DNA from: Ferrigenium kumadai | Lineage (GTDB): Bacteria > Pseudomonadota > Gammaproteobacteria > Burkholderiales > Gallionellaceae | Assembly: GCF_018324385.1 (NCBI RefSeq) | Contig: NZ_AP019536.1 | Location: 1,736,001-1,800,000, forward strand | Reading direction: 5' to 3' | Length of the DNA stretch: 64,000 nucleotides | Shown: one piece after another, positions 16,943 to 26,276 of the stretch | Layout of the letters: each line of letters starts with the position of its first letter | Position numbering within the stretch: the first letter of the stretch is position 1 | The notes under the pieces: generated by a model | Database searches by the model: none | What the model was told of the DNA's origin: nothing | Seen by the model: the letters and a program-made list of their open reading frames with translations, nothing else | Position numbers and translations under genes: made by a program

Positions 16943-19900
16943 ATGCTGTTCACCTCCCGACACTCCCGCCCCCGCTACACCCAGTTACAAGGCTCGTCCG
17001 ACGCGCTGGCGCTGGCCCAGTACGCCACGAAGGCCTCGCCGCTGGTCGTAGTCGCCGCGAACGCGCTTGAAGCGCAGCGGCTGGTGGAGGAGATCCCGTT
17101 CTTCGATCCAAAGCTGCGCGTGCACCTGCTGCCGGACTGGGAGACGCTGCCCTACGACCACTTCTCTCCGCACCAGGACCTGATCTCCGAGCGGCTCGCG
17201 ACGCTGCACCATATCCGCAGCAACGCCTGCGACGTGGTGATCGTGCCGCTCACCACCGTGCTGTATCCGCTGCCGCCGGTGGAGCATCTCGCCGCCTACA
17301 CCTTCTTCCTCAAGCGCGGCGAGCGGCTGGACGTCGCCAAACTGCGCGAACAGCTGACCTTCGCCGGATACAACCATGTGCAACAGGTGCTGACCCCCGG
17401 CGAATACTGCGTGCGCGGCGGCATCATCGACCTGTTCGCCATGGGCAGCGTGCTGCCCTACCGCATCGACCTGTTCGACGACGAGATCGAGACCATCGCC
17501 ACCTTCGATGTGGACAGCCAGCGCACCCTGTATCCCGTGCCGGAGATCCGCATGCTGCCCGCGCGCGAATTCCCGATGGACGAGAAGGGACAGGCGACCT
17601 TCCGCCAGCGCTTCCGCGAGCGCTTCGAGGGGGACCCGTCGAAGTCGCGCATCTACAAGGACGTGAGCAAGGGCATCGCCCCGGCGGGCATCGAGTATTA
17701 CCTGCCGCTGTTCTTCGACAAGACCGCCACGCTGTTCGACTACCTGCCGAAGAATGCGACGCTGTGCCTGCATCACGACGTGGACGAGGCCATTGCCAGC
17801 TTCGGCAAGGACGCCGCCTCGCGCTACAACCTGCTGCGCGGCGACCCGCAGCGCCCGCTGCTGGAACCGAAGGAGCTGTTCCTGGATTCGAAGCAGTTCT
17901 TCGTCCGCGCGAAGGAGTTCGCGCGCATCGACATAGTTCAATCAACCGTTCGCCCTAAGCCTGTCGAAGGGCAAGAGGACGAGCCGTCCATGCTTCGACA
18001 AGCTCAGCACGAACGGCTTCATGATGCGCCAAAGACGCTCACTCCCTGCGCAACCGCAAAGTTGCCCAACATCGCCGTGGACCGCCGCGCCGAAGTCCCC
18101 ACGCAAAAATTCGAGGACTTCCTGAAGAGCTATCAGGGCCGCGTGCTGCTGCTCGCCGACAGCCTGGGGCGGCGCGAAATCATGGCAGACTACCTGCAGG
18201 AATACGGCCTCGCGCCCGCCACCTGCGAGGACTATGCATCGTTCATCGCCGCACAGGACAAGTTCATGCTGTGCGTCGCACCGCTGCAGAACGGCTTCGT
18301 CCTGCCCGACGACAACCTCGCCATCGTCACCGAAACCGAGCTCTATGCCTCGCAGCCCAGGAACCGCGCCGCGCGCGCCGCGAAGAAGAGCAACGTCGAG
18401 GGCATGCTGCGTGACCTGTCCGAGCTCAAGCCGGGCGACCCGGTGGTGCACGAGCAGCACGGCATCGCGCGCTATCAGGGACTGGTGAACCTCGACCTCG
18501 GCGAGGGCGAGAACGAGTTCCTGCTGCTGGAATATGCGGGCGAGGACAAGCTCTACGTGCCGGTCTCGCAACTGCACGTCATCAGCCGCTACAGCGGCGG
18601 CGCGGCGGAATCCGCCCCCTTGCACAAGCTGGGCAGCGGCGCGTGGGACAAGGCGAAACGCCGCGCCATGCAGCAGGTGCGCGACACCGCCGCCGAACTG
18701 CTCAACCTCTATGCGCAGCGCGCCACGCGCAAGGGCCATGCATTCAACCTGAACTACCACGACTACGAGGCGTTCGCCGCCGGTTTCGGTTTCGAGGAAA
18801 CCGCCGACCAGGCCGCGGCCATCGAGGCCGTACTGATCGACCTCAAGTGCGGCAAGCCGATGGACCGCCTAATCTGCGGCGACGTGGGCTTCGGCAAGAC
18901 CGAGGTCGCGTTGCGCGCCGCCTTCGTCGCCGTGATGGACGGCAAGCAGGTCGCGGTGCTGGTGCCGACCACGCTGCTCGCCGAGCAGCACTTCCAGAAC
19001 TTCTCGAACAGGTTCGCCGACTTTCCGGTGAAGATCGCCGAACTGTCTCGCTTCCGCTCCGCCAAGGAGACGACGCAGGCTTTGAAGGATCTGGCCGACG
19101 GCAAGCTGGATATCATCATCGGCACCCACAAGCTGATCCAGAAGGACGTGAAGTTCCACAACCTCGGCCTGGTGATCCTCGACGAGGAGCACCGCTTCGG
19201 CGTGCAGCAGAAAGAGCGCCTGAAGGCATTGCGCGCCGAAGTGGACGTGCTCACGCTCACCGCGACGCCCATCCCGCGCACGCTGGCGATGTCGCTCGAA
19301 GGCTTGCGCGACTTCTCGGTGATCGCCACCGCGCCGCAGCGCCGCCTCTCGATCAAGACCTTCGTCAGCCAATACAGCCAGGGCGTGATCCGCGAGGCCG
19401 TGCTGCGCGAACTCAAGCGCGGCGGCCAGGTGTACTTCCTGCACAACGAGGTAGACACCATCAACAACATGCTGGAGAAGCTAGAGACGCTGCTGCCGGA
19501 AGCGCGCATCCGCGTGGCACACGGCCAGATGGGCGAGCGCGACCTGGAAGCGGTGATGCGCGACTTCCACCACCAGCGTTTCAACGTGCTGCTGTGCACC
19601 ACCATCATCGAGACCGGCATCGACGTGCCCACCGCCAACACCATCATCATGAACCGCGCCGACCGCTTCGGCCTCGCACAGCTGCACCAGCTGCGCGGCC
19701 GCGTCGGGCGCTCGCACCACCAGGCCTATGCCTACCTGCTGGTGGACAGCATGGACGGCCTCACCGCACAGGCGAAGAAACGGTTAGAAGCCATCCAGGC
19801 GATGGAACAACTCGGCTCCGGCTTCTACCTTGCCATGCACGACCTCGAGATCCGCGGCGCGGGCGAAGTGCTGGGCGAATCGCAGAGCGGCGAGATGCAG

Positions 19901-20425
19901 GAAATCGGCTTTTCGCTCTACAACGACATGCTCAACGCCGCGATCAAGTCGCTCAAGGCCGGGCACGAGCCTGACATGGCGCACCCGCTGGGTGTGACCA
20001 CCGAAATCAACCTGCACACCCCCGCCCTGCTGCCCAACGACTATTGCGGCGACATCCACCAGCGCCTGGTGATCTACAAGCGGCTGGCGAACTGCGACAC
20101 GCAGCAAGATCTGGACGACATGCAGCAGGAACTCATCGACCGCTTCGGCCTGCTGCCCGATCCCGCCCAGACCCTGCTCGACAGCCACCGCCTGCGCATC
20201 CTCGCCAAGCCGCTCGGCATCATGAAGGTGGATGCCTCCTCGGAAGCCATCGTGATCCAGTTCGTGCCCAACCCGCCCATCGACCCGATGAAGATCATCA
20301 CCCTGATCCAGAGCAAGCGCCACATCAAGATGGCGGGACAGGACAAGCTGAGGATCGAACTGAAATACGGCGACCTGCACCAGCGCGTGCTGGCAATCAA
20401 GAATTTCTTTGGGGAGTTGAAGTAG
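16943..20425 (+). CDS. mfd: Transcription-repair coupling factor Mfd
   Basis: A protein of 1160 residues. It has an N-terminal UvrB-homology region (about 10-330), an RNA polymerase interaction domain (about 490-560, GDPVVHEQHGIARYQGL), a RecG-like helicase core with GDVGFGKTEVALRAAF (Walker A) and DEEHRFGVQQKE (DEEH box), TATPIPRTLAMS, and a C-terminal TRCF domain. It removes RNA polymerase stalled at lesions and recruits UvrA. ATG at 16943 fits the family N-terminus; the frame is open further upstream without homology. Unusually, residues about 334-358 are encoded by a dispersed palindromic repeat inserted in frame. E. coli Mfd has 1148 residues, so the overall length remains near normal. 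Confidence 0.96.
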   Translation: MLFTSRHSRPRYTQLQGSSDALALAQYATKASPLVVVAANALEAQRLVEEIPFFDPKLRVHLLPDWETLPYDHFSPHQDLISERLATLHHIRSNACDVVIVPLTTVLYPLPPVEHLAAYTFFLKRGERLDVAKLREQLTFAGYNHVQQVLTPGEYCVRGGIIDLFAMGSVLPYRIDLFDDEIETIATFDVDSQRTLYPVPEIRMLPAREFPMDEKGQATFRQRFRERFEGDPSKSRIYKDVSKGIAPAGIEYYLPLFFDKTATLFDYLPKNATLCLHHDVDEAIASFGKDAASRYNLLRGDPQRPLLEPKELFLDSKQFFVRAKEFARIDIVQSTVRPKPVEGQEDEPSMLRQAQHERLHDAPKTLTPCATAKLPNIAVDRRAEVPTQKFEDFLKSYQGRVLLLADSLGRREIMADYLQEYGLAPATCEDYASFIAAQDKFMLCVAPLQNGFVLPDDNLAIVTETELYASQPRNRAARAAKKSNVEGMLRDLSELKPGDPVVHEQHGIARYQGLVNLDLGEGENEFLLLEYAGEDKLYVPVSQLHVISRYSGGAAESAPLHKLGSGAWDKAKRRAMQQVRDTAAELLNLYAQRATRKGHAFNLNYHDYEAFAAGFGFEETADQAAAIEAVLIDLKCGKPMDRLICGDVGFGKTEVALRAAFVAVMDGKQVAVLVPTTLLAEQHFQNFSNRFADFPVKIAELSRFRSAKETTQALKDLADGKLDIIIGTHKLIQKDVKFHNLGLVILDEEHRFGVQQKERLKALRAEVDVLTLTATPIPRTLAMSLEGLRDFSVIATAPQRRLSIKTFVSQYSQGVIREAVLRELKRGGQVYFLHNEVDTINNMLEKLETLLPEARIRVAHGQMGERDLEAVMRDFHHQRFNVLLCTTIIETGIDVPTANTIIMNRADRFGLAQLHQLRGRVGRSHHQAYAYLLVDSMDGLTAQAKKRLEAIQAMEQLGSGFYLAMHDLEIRGAGEVLGESQSGEMQEIGFSLYNDMLNAAIKSLKAGHEPDMAHPLGVTTEINLHTPALLPNDYCGDIHQRLVIYKRLANCDTQQDLDDMQQELIDRFGLLPDPAQTLLDSHRLRILAKPLGIMKVDASSEAIVIQFVPNPPIDPMKIITLIQSKRHIKMAGQDKLRIELKYGDLHQRVLAIKNFFGELK
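17946..18016. repeat. Palindromic interspersed repeat inserted in frame in mfd
   Basis: Arms at 17946-17970 and 17992-18016 are inverted copies that agree at most positions, around a 21-base centre. They have the core CCGTTCG...CTGTCGAAGG and its complement CTTCGACAAGCTCAG...CGAACGG. Read in the mfd frame it gives VRPKPVEGQ and LRQAQHERL; on the other strand it gives FVLSLSKHGR and PFDRLRANG. These peptides are hallmarks of a dispersed palindrome family seen in many proteobacterial genomes. It keeps the frame and introduces no stop. Confidence 0.85.
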
Positions 20426-20452
20426 GCAGGCCGCAGCCTGCCTTGCTTATCT

Positions 20453-21301
20453 TTACAACGCGGCCTTTACCGCTGTCGCCAATGGCATCGTCGGCCTGCC
20501 GATGAGCTTGCTCAATTGATAGCTGTCGTCGAACAGCCCGCCTTTGGATACGCCCGTGTCGGAATCTGAGAGCAACGCAGCGACAGGCTCCGGCAACCCC
20601 GCCTTGATCAGCACGTTCTTGTATTCGGCTTCGGGCAGGTTCACGTAACCGATGCACTTGCCGGATTGGCGCGATATCTCTGCCGCCAATTCGCTTAAGG
20701 TGTAAGCCGTATCGCCTGCCAGCTCATAGATTTTCCCTGCCTGATTATCGGCAGTCAGCACGGCAACGTCCGCTTCGGCGTAGTCGGCGCGGGTGGCCGA
20801 TGAGATGCGGCCATCGCCTGCGCAGCCGTACACCGCGCCATGAGCCAGTGCACCGGGGATGCCCATCGTGTAGTTCTCGGTGTACCAGCCGTGGCGCAGC
20901 AAGACGAATGGGACTCCGGAAGCTCGCAGTGCCGCTTCGGTCTCTTTATGTTCGGCGGCCAGGCCAAGCGGCGAGGTGTCGGCATGCAGCACGCTGGTGT
21001 AGGCCAGCAGCTTCACGCCTGCACGCTTGGCGGCATCAATCACGGCCTGGTGCTGTTTCGCACGCTGACCGATCTCGCTGGAGGAGATCAGCAATACCTT
21101 GTCCGCGCCTTGCAGTGCTGCATCCCAACTGGCGGGCTGGCTGTAATCTGCCTGGCGAACCTGCACGCCAAGAGCCGCGAGATCAGCAGCCTTATCCACG
21201 TTGCGTACGGCGGCGACGATGTCGGCGGCGGGGACTTTTTTCAGCAAGGCCTTGATAGCCAGATGTCCCAGCTGGCCGGTGGCTCCGGTAACGACGATCA
21301 T
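20453..21301 (-). CDS. NmrA-type NAD(P)H:quinone oxidoreductase (QorB/YtfG-like)
   Basis: A protein of 282 residues. It begins MIVVTGATGQLGHLAIKALL with the Rossmann GATGxLG nucleotide motif and continues as an atypical short-chain dehydrogenase of the NmrA family (LLRHGWYTENYT near residue 140). E. coli YtfG (QorB) is the closest characterised relative I recognise; it reduces quinones with NADPH. The gene is divergent from an HxlR-type regulator, the same pairing as ytfG-ytfH in E. coli. The 3' end converges on mfd with 27 bp between them. Confidence 0.87.
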   Translation of the reverse strand: MIVVTGATGQLGHLAIKALLKKVPAADIVAAVRNVDKAADLAALGVQVRQADYSQPASWDAALQGADKVLLISSSEIGQRAKQHQAVIDAAKRAGVKLLAYTSVLHADTSPLGLAAEHKETEAALRASGVPFVLLRHGWYTENYTMGIPGALAHGAVYGCAGDGRISSATRADYAEADVAVLTADNQAGKIYELAGDTAYTLSELAAEISRQSGKCIGYVNLPEAEYKNVLIKAGLPEPVAALLSDSDTGVSKGGLFDDSYQLSKLIGRPTMPLATAVKAAL

Positions 21302-21357
21302 GGTGTTTCCTTTCTTCGTTGGTTGTTAAATTCGGGATGCGCAGAGTATCCGTTACA

Positions 21358-21373
21358 ATTACTTTTCGTAAGT
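21358..21373. promoter_or_regulatory. Candidate HxlR operator in divergent promoter
   Basis: The 93-bp gap between the oxidoreductase and regulator genes contains TTAC-TTTTC-GTAA at 21359-21371, followed by GTAC. Inverted TTAC/GTAA half-sites around an AT-rich centre resemble operators of HxlR-family regulators. It is placed where it could control both genes. Confidence 0.4.
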
Positions 21374-21394
21374 ACGCACAAAAAGGTAAGTGAT

Positions 21395-21784
21395 ATGCCT
21401 AAAAAAAATACCGGCAAGCTCGCAGAGATAATGCGTCGCGGAGAAGTCTTGGCCACGGAATGCCCTTCGCGCGAAATCCTCAAGCATGTGACCAGTCAGT
21501 GGGGCGTATTGGTTCTGGTGGCGCTAATGGAAGGAACGCATCGTTTCAGCGAGCTGCGCCGCAAGGTAGGTGGGGTGAGCGAGAAGATGCTGGCGCAGAC
21601 GCTGCAACAACTGGAGCAGGACGGTTTCATCGACCGCGTCTCGTACCCGGTGGTGCCGCCGCATGTCGAGTATTCCCTGACGCCGCTGGGCGAGGGTATC
21701 GGCAGGCAGGTCGAGGCGCTGACCGACTGGATCGAAATCAACCTGCCGAAGATCATGAAGGCACAGCAGAAGCGGCTTGCCTGA
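21395..21784 (+). CDS. HxlR-family transcriptional regulator
   Basis: A protein of 129 residues with one winged-helix HxlR domain. CPSREILKHVTSQWGVLVL and RFSELRRKVGGVSEKMLAQ are typical, as is the C-terminal EYSLTPLGE. A cysteine (ATECPS, near residue 22) lies where redox-sensing HxlR proteins such as QorR/YodB carry their reactive cysteine. ATG at 21395 is chosen because homology starts there, although the frame is open far upstream. It probably controls itself and the divergent quinone oxidoreductase. Confidence 0.9.
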   Translation: MPKKNTGKLAEIMRRGEVLATECPSREILKHVTSQWGVLVLVALMEGTHRFSELRRKVGGVSEKMLAQTLQQLEQDGFIDRVSYPVVPPHVEYSLTPLGEGIGRQVEALTDWIEINLPKIMKAQQKRLA

Positions 21785-21822
21785 GGGTCTAGAAGACTTC
21801 TCAAGTCGCTCTCGATACGCGG

Positions 21823-22788
21823 CTACTTCATGTTGCCCTTGAACTGCCGCCGGTACTGCGCCGGTGACAACCCGGTGCTGCGTTTGAACAAGCGCCGGAA
21901 CGACGAGGCATCGCCATAGCCGACTTTCTCTGTGATCGTTTCGAAATCCGCATTGGAGATTTCCAGCAATTCCTTCGCCCGTTCAATCTTCAACGCCTGC
22001 ATGTAGGCGAGCGGAGCCATGCCGACCACTTCGGTGAATCGCCGGTTCAAAGTGCGGTAACTGACGTGCATGGCATCCGCGAGTTCGTCGATGCTGGCGG
22101 GATGGGTGAGATGTTTTTCCATCCACGCGATAGCGTGCTGAATCAGCGGCTCTGCATAGTCTTTCTGCACCGACATGAACGGCCGCTGCGAAGTGCGCGC
22201 GCCGTCCACCAGCATGATACCGCCCACGCTGCGCGCCAGCGCCACGCCGCCCAAACGCCGCAACACATGCAGAGCAAGGTCGGCATGCGCGGTCATCGCC
22301 CCGGCGGTGATGGCGCGTCCGCTATCGACCAGCGCCTTGTCCGCATCAAGCTTCACTTGCGGGTAGCGTTGACGGAAGGCATCGGACAACCACCAGGTGG
22401 TCGTCGCCGGAACGCCGTTCAGTAAGCCGGCTTCCGCCAACACGAACGTGCCGTAGCAGCTCGCCGCGACCAGCGTGCTGTCGGGGAGCTTTTGCAGATG
22501 GGCAATGACTCCGCGCCAACTGGTCTGCAGCCGCTCGGTGATGCACTCGACCGACTCGGCGAAGAATCCGGGCAGAATGATGGCGTCGTAGCCGCCGAGG
22601 TCGGCGGGCAGGCGTTGCGTTTCCACCGCCATCGCATCGGTCAGGCGCACCAAGCCTCCGTGCGGGGAGTAAAGATGCGGTCGCCAGCCGGCTTCGGGCT
22701 GGAAACGCGCGGCGAGGCGGAACATATCCAGTGTGATGGCGACGCTGGAGGCGGTGGAGCCGTCTTCTAACAATAGGGCGATTTTCAT
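21823..22788 (-). CDS. GlxA-type AraC-family transcriptional regulator
   Basis: A protein of 321 residues. The N-terminal DJ-1/PfpI-like domain (about 1-165) has AASCYGTFVLAEAGLLNG at the nucleophile elbow position. A C-terminal AraC HTH pair (about 225-321) has HPASIDELADAMHVSYRTLN and VGYGDASSFRRLFKRSTGL. Such proteins are transcription regulators rather than peptidases. ATG at 22788 starts at MKIALLLEDGS; the frame continues upstream without homology. It is divergent from the SnoaL-like and isochorismatase-like genes and probably controls them. Confidence 0.9.
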   Translation of the reverse strand: MKIALLLEDGSTASSVAITLDMFRLAARFQPEAGWRPHLYSPHGGLVRLTDAMAVETQRLPADLGGYDAIILPGFFAESVECITERLQTSWRGVIAHLQKLPDSTLVAASCYGTFVLAEAGLLNGVPATTTWWLSDAFRQRYPQVKLDADKALVDSGRAITAGAMTAHADLALHVLRRLGGVALARSVGGIMLVDGARTSQRPFMSVQKDYAEPLIQHAIAWMEKHLTHPASIDELADAMHVSYRTLNRRFTEVVGMAPLAYMQALKIERAKELLEISNADFETITEKVGYGDASSFRRLFKRSTGLSPAQYRRQFKGNMK

Positions 22789-22885
22789 GTTGGCAGATTC
22801 GGCATGGATTTGGGCAATTATGCCACTGCTGCTTTGCCGTGGCCGATGACAAGATGCGCACAGTTCAACAGTACAGGAGTCGAGC

Positions 22886-23278
22886 ATGACAAACACAGAG
22901 CAAATCGCTGCCGGGATCATCGTACTGGAACGCACCGCCCTGGATCGCTGGGGCGCGGGCGCCCCGTCCGGCTATCTGGATATCTCCGCGCCAGAGGTAA
23001 CCTACTTCGATCCATTCATCGAGCGCCGTATCGACGGGCTGGAGGCGCTATCCGCCTGGTATGCGCCGCTGCGCGGCACGATCCATGTCGATCGTTACGA
23101 AATGCTCGCCCCCAAGGTGCAGGTGTATGGCGAAGTGGCGGTGTTGACCTTCAATCTCGTATCGCACAGCGGCGCGACGGTGATGCGCTGGAACTGCACC
23201 GAAGTGTACCAGCACGACAAGGATGGTTGGCGCATCGTGCAGACGCACTGGTCGATCACGCAGCCCATGCAGGGTTGA
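22886..23278 (+). CDS. SnoaL/NTF2-like protein (DUF4440 type)
   Basis: A protein of 130 residues with a predicted cone-shaped alpha+beta NTF2 fold. The segments YFDPFIERRIDGLEALSAWY, VYGEVAVLTFNL and GWRIVQTHWS have the spacing of SnoaL/DUF4440 proteins. A good ribosome site (AGGAG) precedes the ATG. The substrate cannot be read; members range from polyketide cyclases to stress proteins. It sits 33 bp before an exported cysteine hydrolase gene and is divergent from a GlxA-type regulator. Confidence 0.75.
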   Translation: MTNTEQIAAGIIVLERTALDRWGAGAPSGYLDISAPEVTYFDPFIERRIDGLEALSAWYAPLRGTIHVDRYEMLAPKVQVYGEVAVLTFNLVSHSGATVMRWNCTEVYQHDKDGWRIVQTHWSITQPMQG

Positions 23279-23311
23279 GCTTGCAGGTTGAACGCACACA
23301 AGGAGAATGAA

Positions 23312-23971
23312 ATGAAATTTGCAGCAATCGCACTGGCAGGTTTGTTGTTTTGCATGCAGACCGCGCTGGCGGCTGATGCGCCGAAAACGCTGTTCGAGAT
23401 GGCGGGAGTCGAATTGGAGGCGGCGAAACTGTCGAACAGCGTGCTCGTCATCATCGATGCGCAGCGCGAATATGTCGATGGTGCACTGCCTCTGAGTGGG
23501 GTGAACGAGGCCATTGCCGAAACGGCGCAGTTGCTGAAACGCGCTCGCAAATCGGGAACGCCCGTCATCCACATCGTGCACAAGGGTAGAGCCGGTGGCC
23601 TGTTCAACCCCGAGGGCAAGTATTTCGAGATTGTTCCGGCCTTGCATCCGCAAGATGGCGAGCAGGTCATCGAGAAGACTCGGGTAAGTGCATTCGCCGA
23701 TACCAGGCTGGAAGAGGCGATTCAGCGCACAGGCAGGAAGAACCTCATCATCGTCGGCTTCATGACACACAACTGCGTCAGTTCGACCGCTCGGACGGCG
23801 CGCGACCTCGGCTATGCGCCGACCATCGTGGCCGCGGCGACGGCCACTCGCAATCTACCCGACGCCAAGGGCAATACGATCCCGGCCGTGGTGGTGCAGG
23901 CGGCCAGCCTGGCGGAGCTGGCGGACAGAACAGCAACGGTAGTGTCAGTCGAGCGGGCTATCCTGGAGTAA
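23312..23971 (+). CDS. Exported isochorismatase-family cysteine hydrolase
   Basis: A protein of 219 residues. A clear Sec signal (AAIALAGLLFCMQTALA, cleavage near residue 21) precedes an isochorismatase-like domain. The catalytic triad is visible: Asp in VIIDAQREY, Lys in EKTRVSAF and Cys in GFMTHNCVSSTAR. The family includes nicotinamidases, N-carbamoylsarcosine amidases and isochorismatases; the substrate is not evident. ATG at 23312 follows AAGGAGAATG. An in-frame ATG 24 bp upstream would place charged residues before the signal. Most family members are cytoplasmic, so the signal is unusual. Confidence 0.85.
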   Translation: MKFAAIALAGLLFCMQTALAADAPKTLFEMAGVELEAAKLSNSVLVIIDAQREYVDGALPLSGVNEAIAETAQLLKRARKSGTPVIHIVHKGRAGGLFNPEGKYFEIVPALHPQDGEQVIEKTRVSAFADTRLEEAIQRTGRKNLIIVGFMTHNCVSSTARTARDLGYAPTIVAAATATRNLPDAKGNTIPAVVVQAASLAELADRTATVVSVERAILE

Positions 23972-24037
23972 GCCAACTTTCCGGGGGCGCGGGGCGAATT
24001 AAACGGGTCTGCTCAGCATCGCATTTGTATTTTTCGC

Positions 24038-24994
24038 TCACCGCTTCCACCAATCCCGCTGCTGTTGCTTATCCATGAACGTCCAGGCAAGGATGCGGCT
24101 CTTCTTCTGGCCTTGCGACATCTCTATGGTTCGATTGTCTGTCGCACCGGCGTACTTCAAAGCGCGATACACGTGCGGCAAAGTGGACGACTTTGAGATC
24201 AGAGTGGTGAACCAGAGGCAGTTGCTGTGACCCGGTACGCTCTCTTCGATCATGCGCGAGACGAATGCCTCTTCGCCGCCTTCGCAGCACAGCTCCAGGT
24301 TCTGCCCGCCGAAGTTCAGCACGGGATTCTTGTGCTTGTTGCTTTCCTTGCCGAGATTCTTCCATTTGCGCTGCGAGCCGTGTCTGGCTTCGGCCAGGGA
24401 AGCATGGAATGGCGGGTTGCATAGCGTGAGATCGAAGAATTCATCCGGATAGGTCACGCCTGCAAAAATCGCCGTGGGGGATTCCTGCAGGCGCAGCTCG
24501 ACGGCATCGCTCAACTGATTCGCATCCAGGATACGTTGCGCGTTCTTCAGCGCTGCCGCATCGACGTCCGTGCCGACGAACTGCCAGCCATACGTGGCAT
24601 GGCCGATGAGCGGGTAGATGCAGTTCGCGCCCACGCCGATGTCGAGCACGCGCACCGACTTTCCGCACGGAATATTGCCGCCGTTGCTCTCGCTCAGCAG
24701 GTCGGCGAGATAGTGCAGGTAGTCTGCGCGACCGGGGATGGGCGGACACAGATATTGTGCGGGGATGTCCCAGTCCTTGATGCCGTAATGGTGTTTCAAC
24801 AATGCGCGATTGAGCGCTTTGACGGCAGACGGATCAGCGAAATCGATCGTCTCATTCCCATGCTCATTCACCTTCACAAACTCTGCCAGCTCCGGGCTGC
24901 CCGCGACGAGTTGAGCGAAGTCGTAGCGCCCCCGATGCAGATTGCGCGGATGCAAATTATCTTTTGTTGCGGCTTGACTCATGACACTGTTCAT
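24038..24994 (-). CDS. rlmF: 23S rRNA (adenine(1618)-N(6))-methyltransferase RlmF
   Basis: A protein of 318 residues, compared with 308 in E. coli. [14 protein letters not shown] at the N-terminus is the RlmF signature. The Rossmann SAM motif is [16 protein letters not shown], and the N6-adenine catalytic motif is NPPF, near residue 212. The C-terminus has SRILAWTF. The start is ATG at 24994, with ATG at 24982 as an alternative; neither has a strong ribosome site. It is divergent from serB. Confidence 0.92.
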   Translation of the reverse strand: MNSVMSQAATKDNLHPRNLHRGRYDFAQLVAGSPELAEFVKVNEHGNETIDFADPSAVKALNRALLKHHYGIKDWDIPAQYLCPPIPGRADYLHYLADLLSESNGGNIPCGKSVRVLDIGVGANCIYPLIGHATYGWQFVGTDVDAAALKNAQRILDANQLSDAVELRLQESPTAIFAGVTYPDEFFDLTLCNPPFHASLAEARHGSQRKWKNLGKESNKHKNPVLNFGGQNLELCCEGGEEAFVSRMIEESVPGHSNCLWFTTLISKSSTLPHVYRALKYAGATDNRTIEMSQGQKKSRILAWTFMDKQQQRDWWKR

Positions 24995-25148
24995 AACATT
25001 TATATTCGGCGATTGTAACAGCCGCATACTGCCCCGCCGCGACAAACGCGGCCCGTGATATTCCGCTAAAATACGCGCCCGTAATCTGAGCCGGGGGCCG
25101 GATTCGAAATTACCGCCCCGGGCAAACAACGAACCATCTCTCGATAGC

Positions 25149-25985
25149 ATGAACCTCATCATCCAAGCCGCACACGACATCCCCGCCGTCCACATCGACC
25201 ACCTCGCGCAGCTTTCCGCCGCCGCACGCGTCGAGCAGGTCGGCGCGCACCTCTACCGCCTGCGCGACGCCGTGCCGCATGACGGCATCGCGCCCTATTG
25301 CCTCGAGCACCAGCTCGATTACGGCTTTGTGCCGCAGGGCAAGCATCTTTCCGACTTCGGCCTGCTGGTGATGGACATGGATTCCACGCTGATCTCCATC
25401 GAGTGCATCGACGAGATCGCCGACATGCAAGGGCTGAAGCCACAGGTGGCGGAGATCACCGAATCGGCGATGCGCGGCGAGATCGATTTCGCCGAGAGCC
25501 TGCGCCGCCGCGTGGCGCTGCTGGAAGGCCTGGATGAAGGCGCATTGCAGCGCGTGTACGACGAGCGCCTTCAGCTCAATCCCGGCGCAGAGACCATGCT
25601 GGCGGAACTGAAGAAGCATGGCATCAAGACGCTGCTGGTGTCCGGCGGCTTCGTGTTCTTCACCGAGCGGCTGAAAGCCCGCCTCGGCCTCGACTTCGCC
25701 CACGCAAACACGCTGGAGATCGTCGACGGCAAGCTCACCGGCAAGGTGCTGGGCAAGATACTGGACGCGCAGGGCAAGGCCGACTGGCTGGCGCATGTCC
25801 GTGACGAACTGGAACTCAAACCGGACGAGGTCATCGCCATGGGCGACGGTGCGAACGACCTGAAGATGATGGCGCAGGCCGGCATCAGCATCGCCTACCA
25901 TGCCAAGCCTGTGGTGCGGGTACAGGCGAGCTACGCGCTGAATTTCGTGGGACTGGATGGGCTGGTGAACCTGCTGTCGCACTAA
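25149..25985 (+). CDS. serB: Phosphoserine phosphatase
   Basis: A protein of 278 residues, the last step of serine biosynthesis. The HAD-fold motif I is [18 protein letters not shown] (nucleophile DxDST, near residue 76). Motif II lies in [10 protein letters not shown], and motif III/IV in [15 protein letters not shown]. About 65 residues before the catalytic domain form a short variable N-terminal region, as in other proteobacterial SerB. A repeat element begins at the base after the TAA. A TAAAAT at 25067-25072 is a possible -10 box. Confidence 0.95.
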   Translation: MNLIIQAAHDIPAVHIDHLAQLSAAARVEQVGAHLYRLRDAVPHDGIAPYCLEHQLDYGFVPQGKHLSDFGLLVMDMDSTLISIECIDEIADMQGLKPQVAEITESAMRGEIDFAESLRRRVALLEGLDEGALQRVYDERLQLNPGAETMLAELKKHGIKTLLVSGGFVFFTERLKARLGLDFAHANTLEIVDGKLTGKVLGKILDAQGKADWLAHVRDELELKPDEVIAMGDGANDLKMMAQAGISIAYHAKPVVRVQASYALNFVGLDGLVNLLSH

Positions 25986-26179
25986 CAGATTGCTGAAAAA
26001 CTACTGCGGTGGTCATCTGCGGCGTTGCGCGGTACTCGCTTCCTCGCCTACCCATAAGGTATGTGGCTTCGACATAACCTGAAGGTTAGTCTTCGCCGAA
26101 ACTCGCAAGCTCGTTTTCTCGTCGCTCCGCTCCGGGCGCCTTGCAGCTGACCATCCTCGCGACGTTTTTCAGCAATCTG
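25986..26179. repeat. MITE-like element with 16-bp terminal inverted repeats
   Basis: The left end CAGATTGCTGAAAAAC (25986-26001) and the right end GTTTTTCAGCAATCTG (26164-26179) are exact inverted copies. Similarity continues imperfectly inward (GCGGTGGTCATCTGC against the complement of GCAGCTGACCATCC). The 194-bp interior has no gene. The size and ends suit a non-autonomous dispersed element. It starts directly after the serB stop and could also act as a transcript-end structure. No target-site duplication is obvious. Confidence 0.65.
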
Positions 26180-26276
26180 ATGAATTTCCGAATCTGCAAT
26201 CCTGCCGATAGCGCGAAAGCGCAATTCAGTACAGAATCGAGCCGGGCCGTTTGCGTCCTACATAAGGGGTAGCAGC

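Noticed and set aside
18643..19974. A second plus-strand frame inside mfd (443 codons)
   Set aside because: It is an Arg/Ala-rich out-of-frame reading of mfd; no independent start signal or domain.
25095..25130. GGATTCGAAATTACC, resembling a tRNA T-arm
   Set aside because: No acceptor, D or anticodon arm could be built around it.
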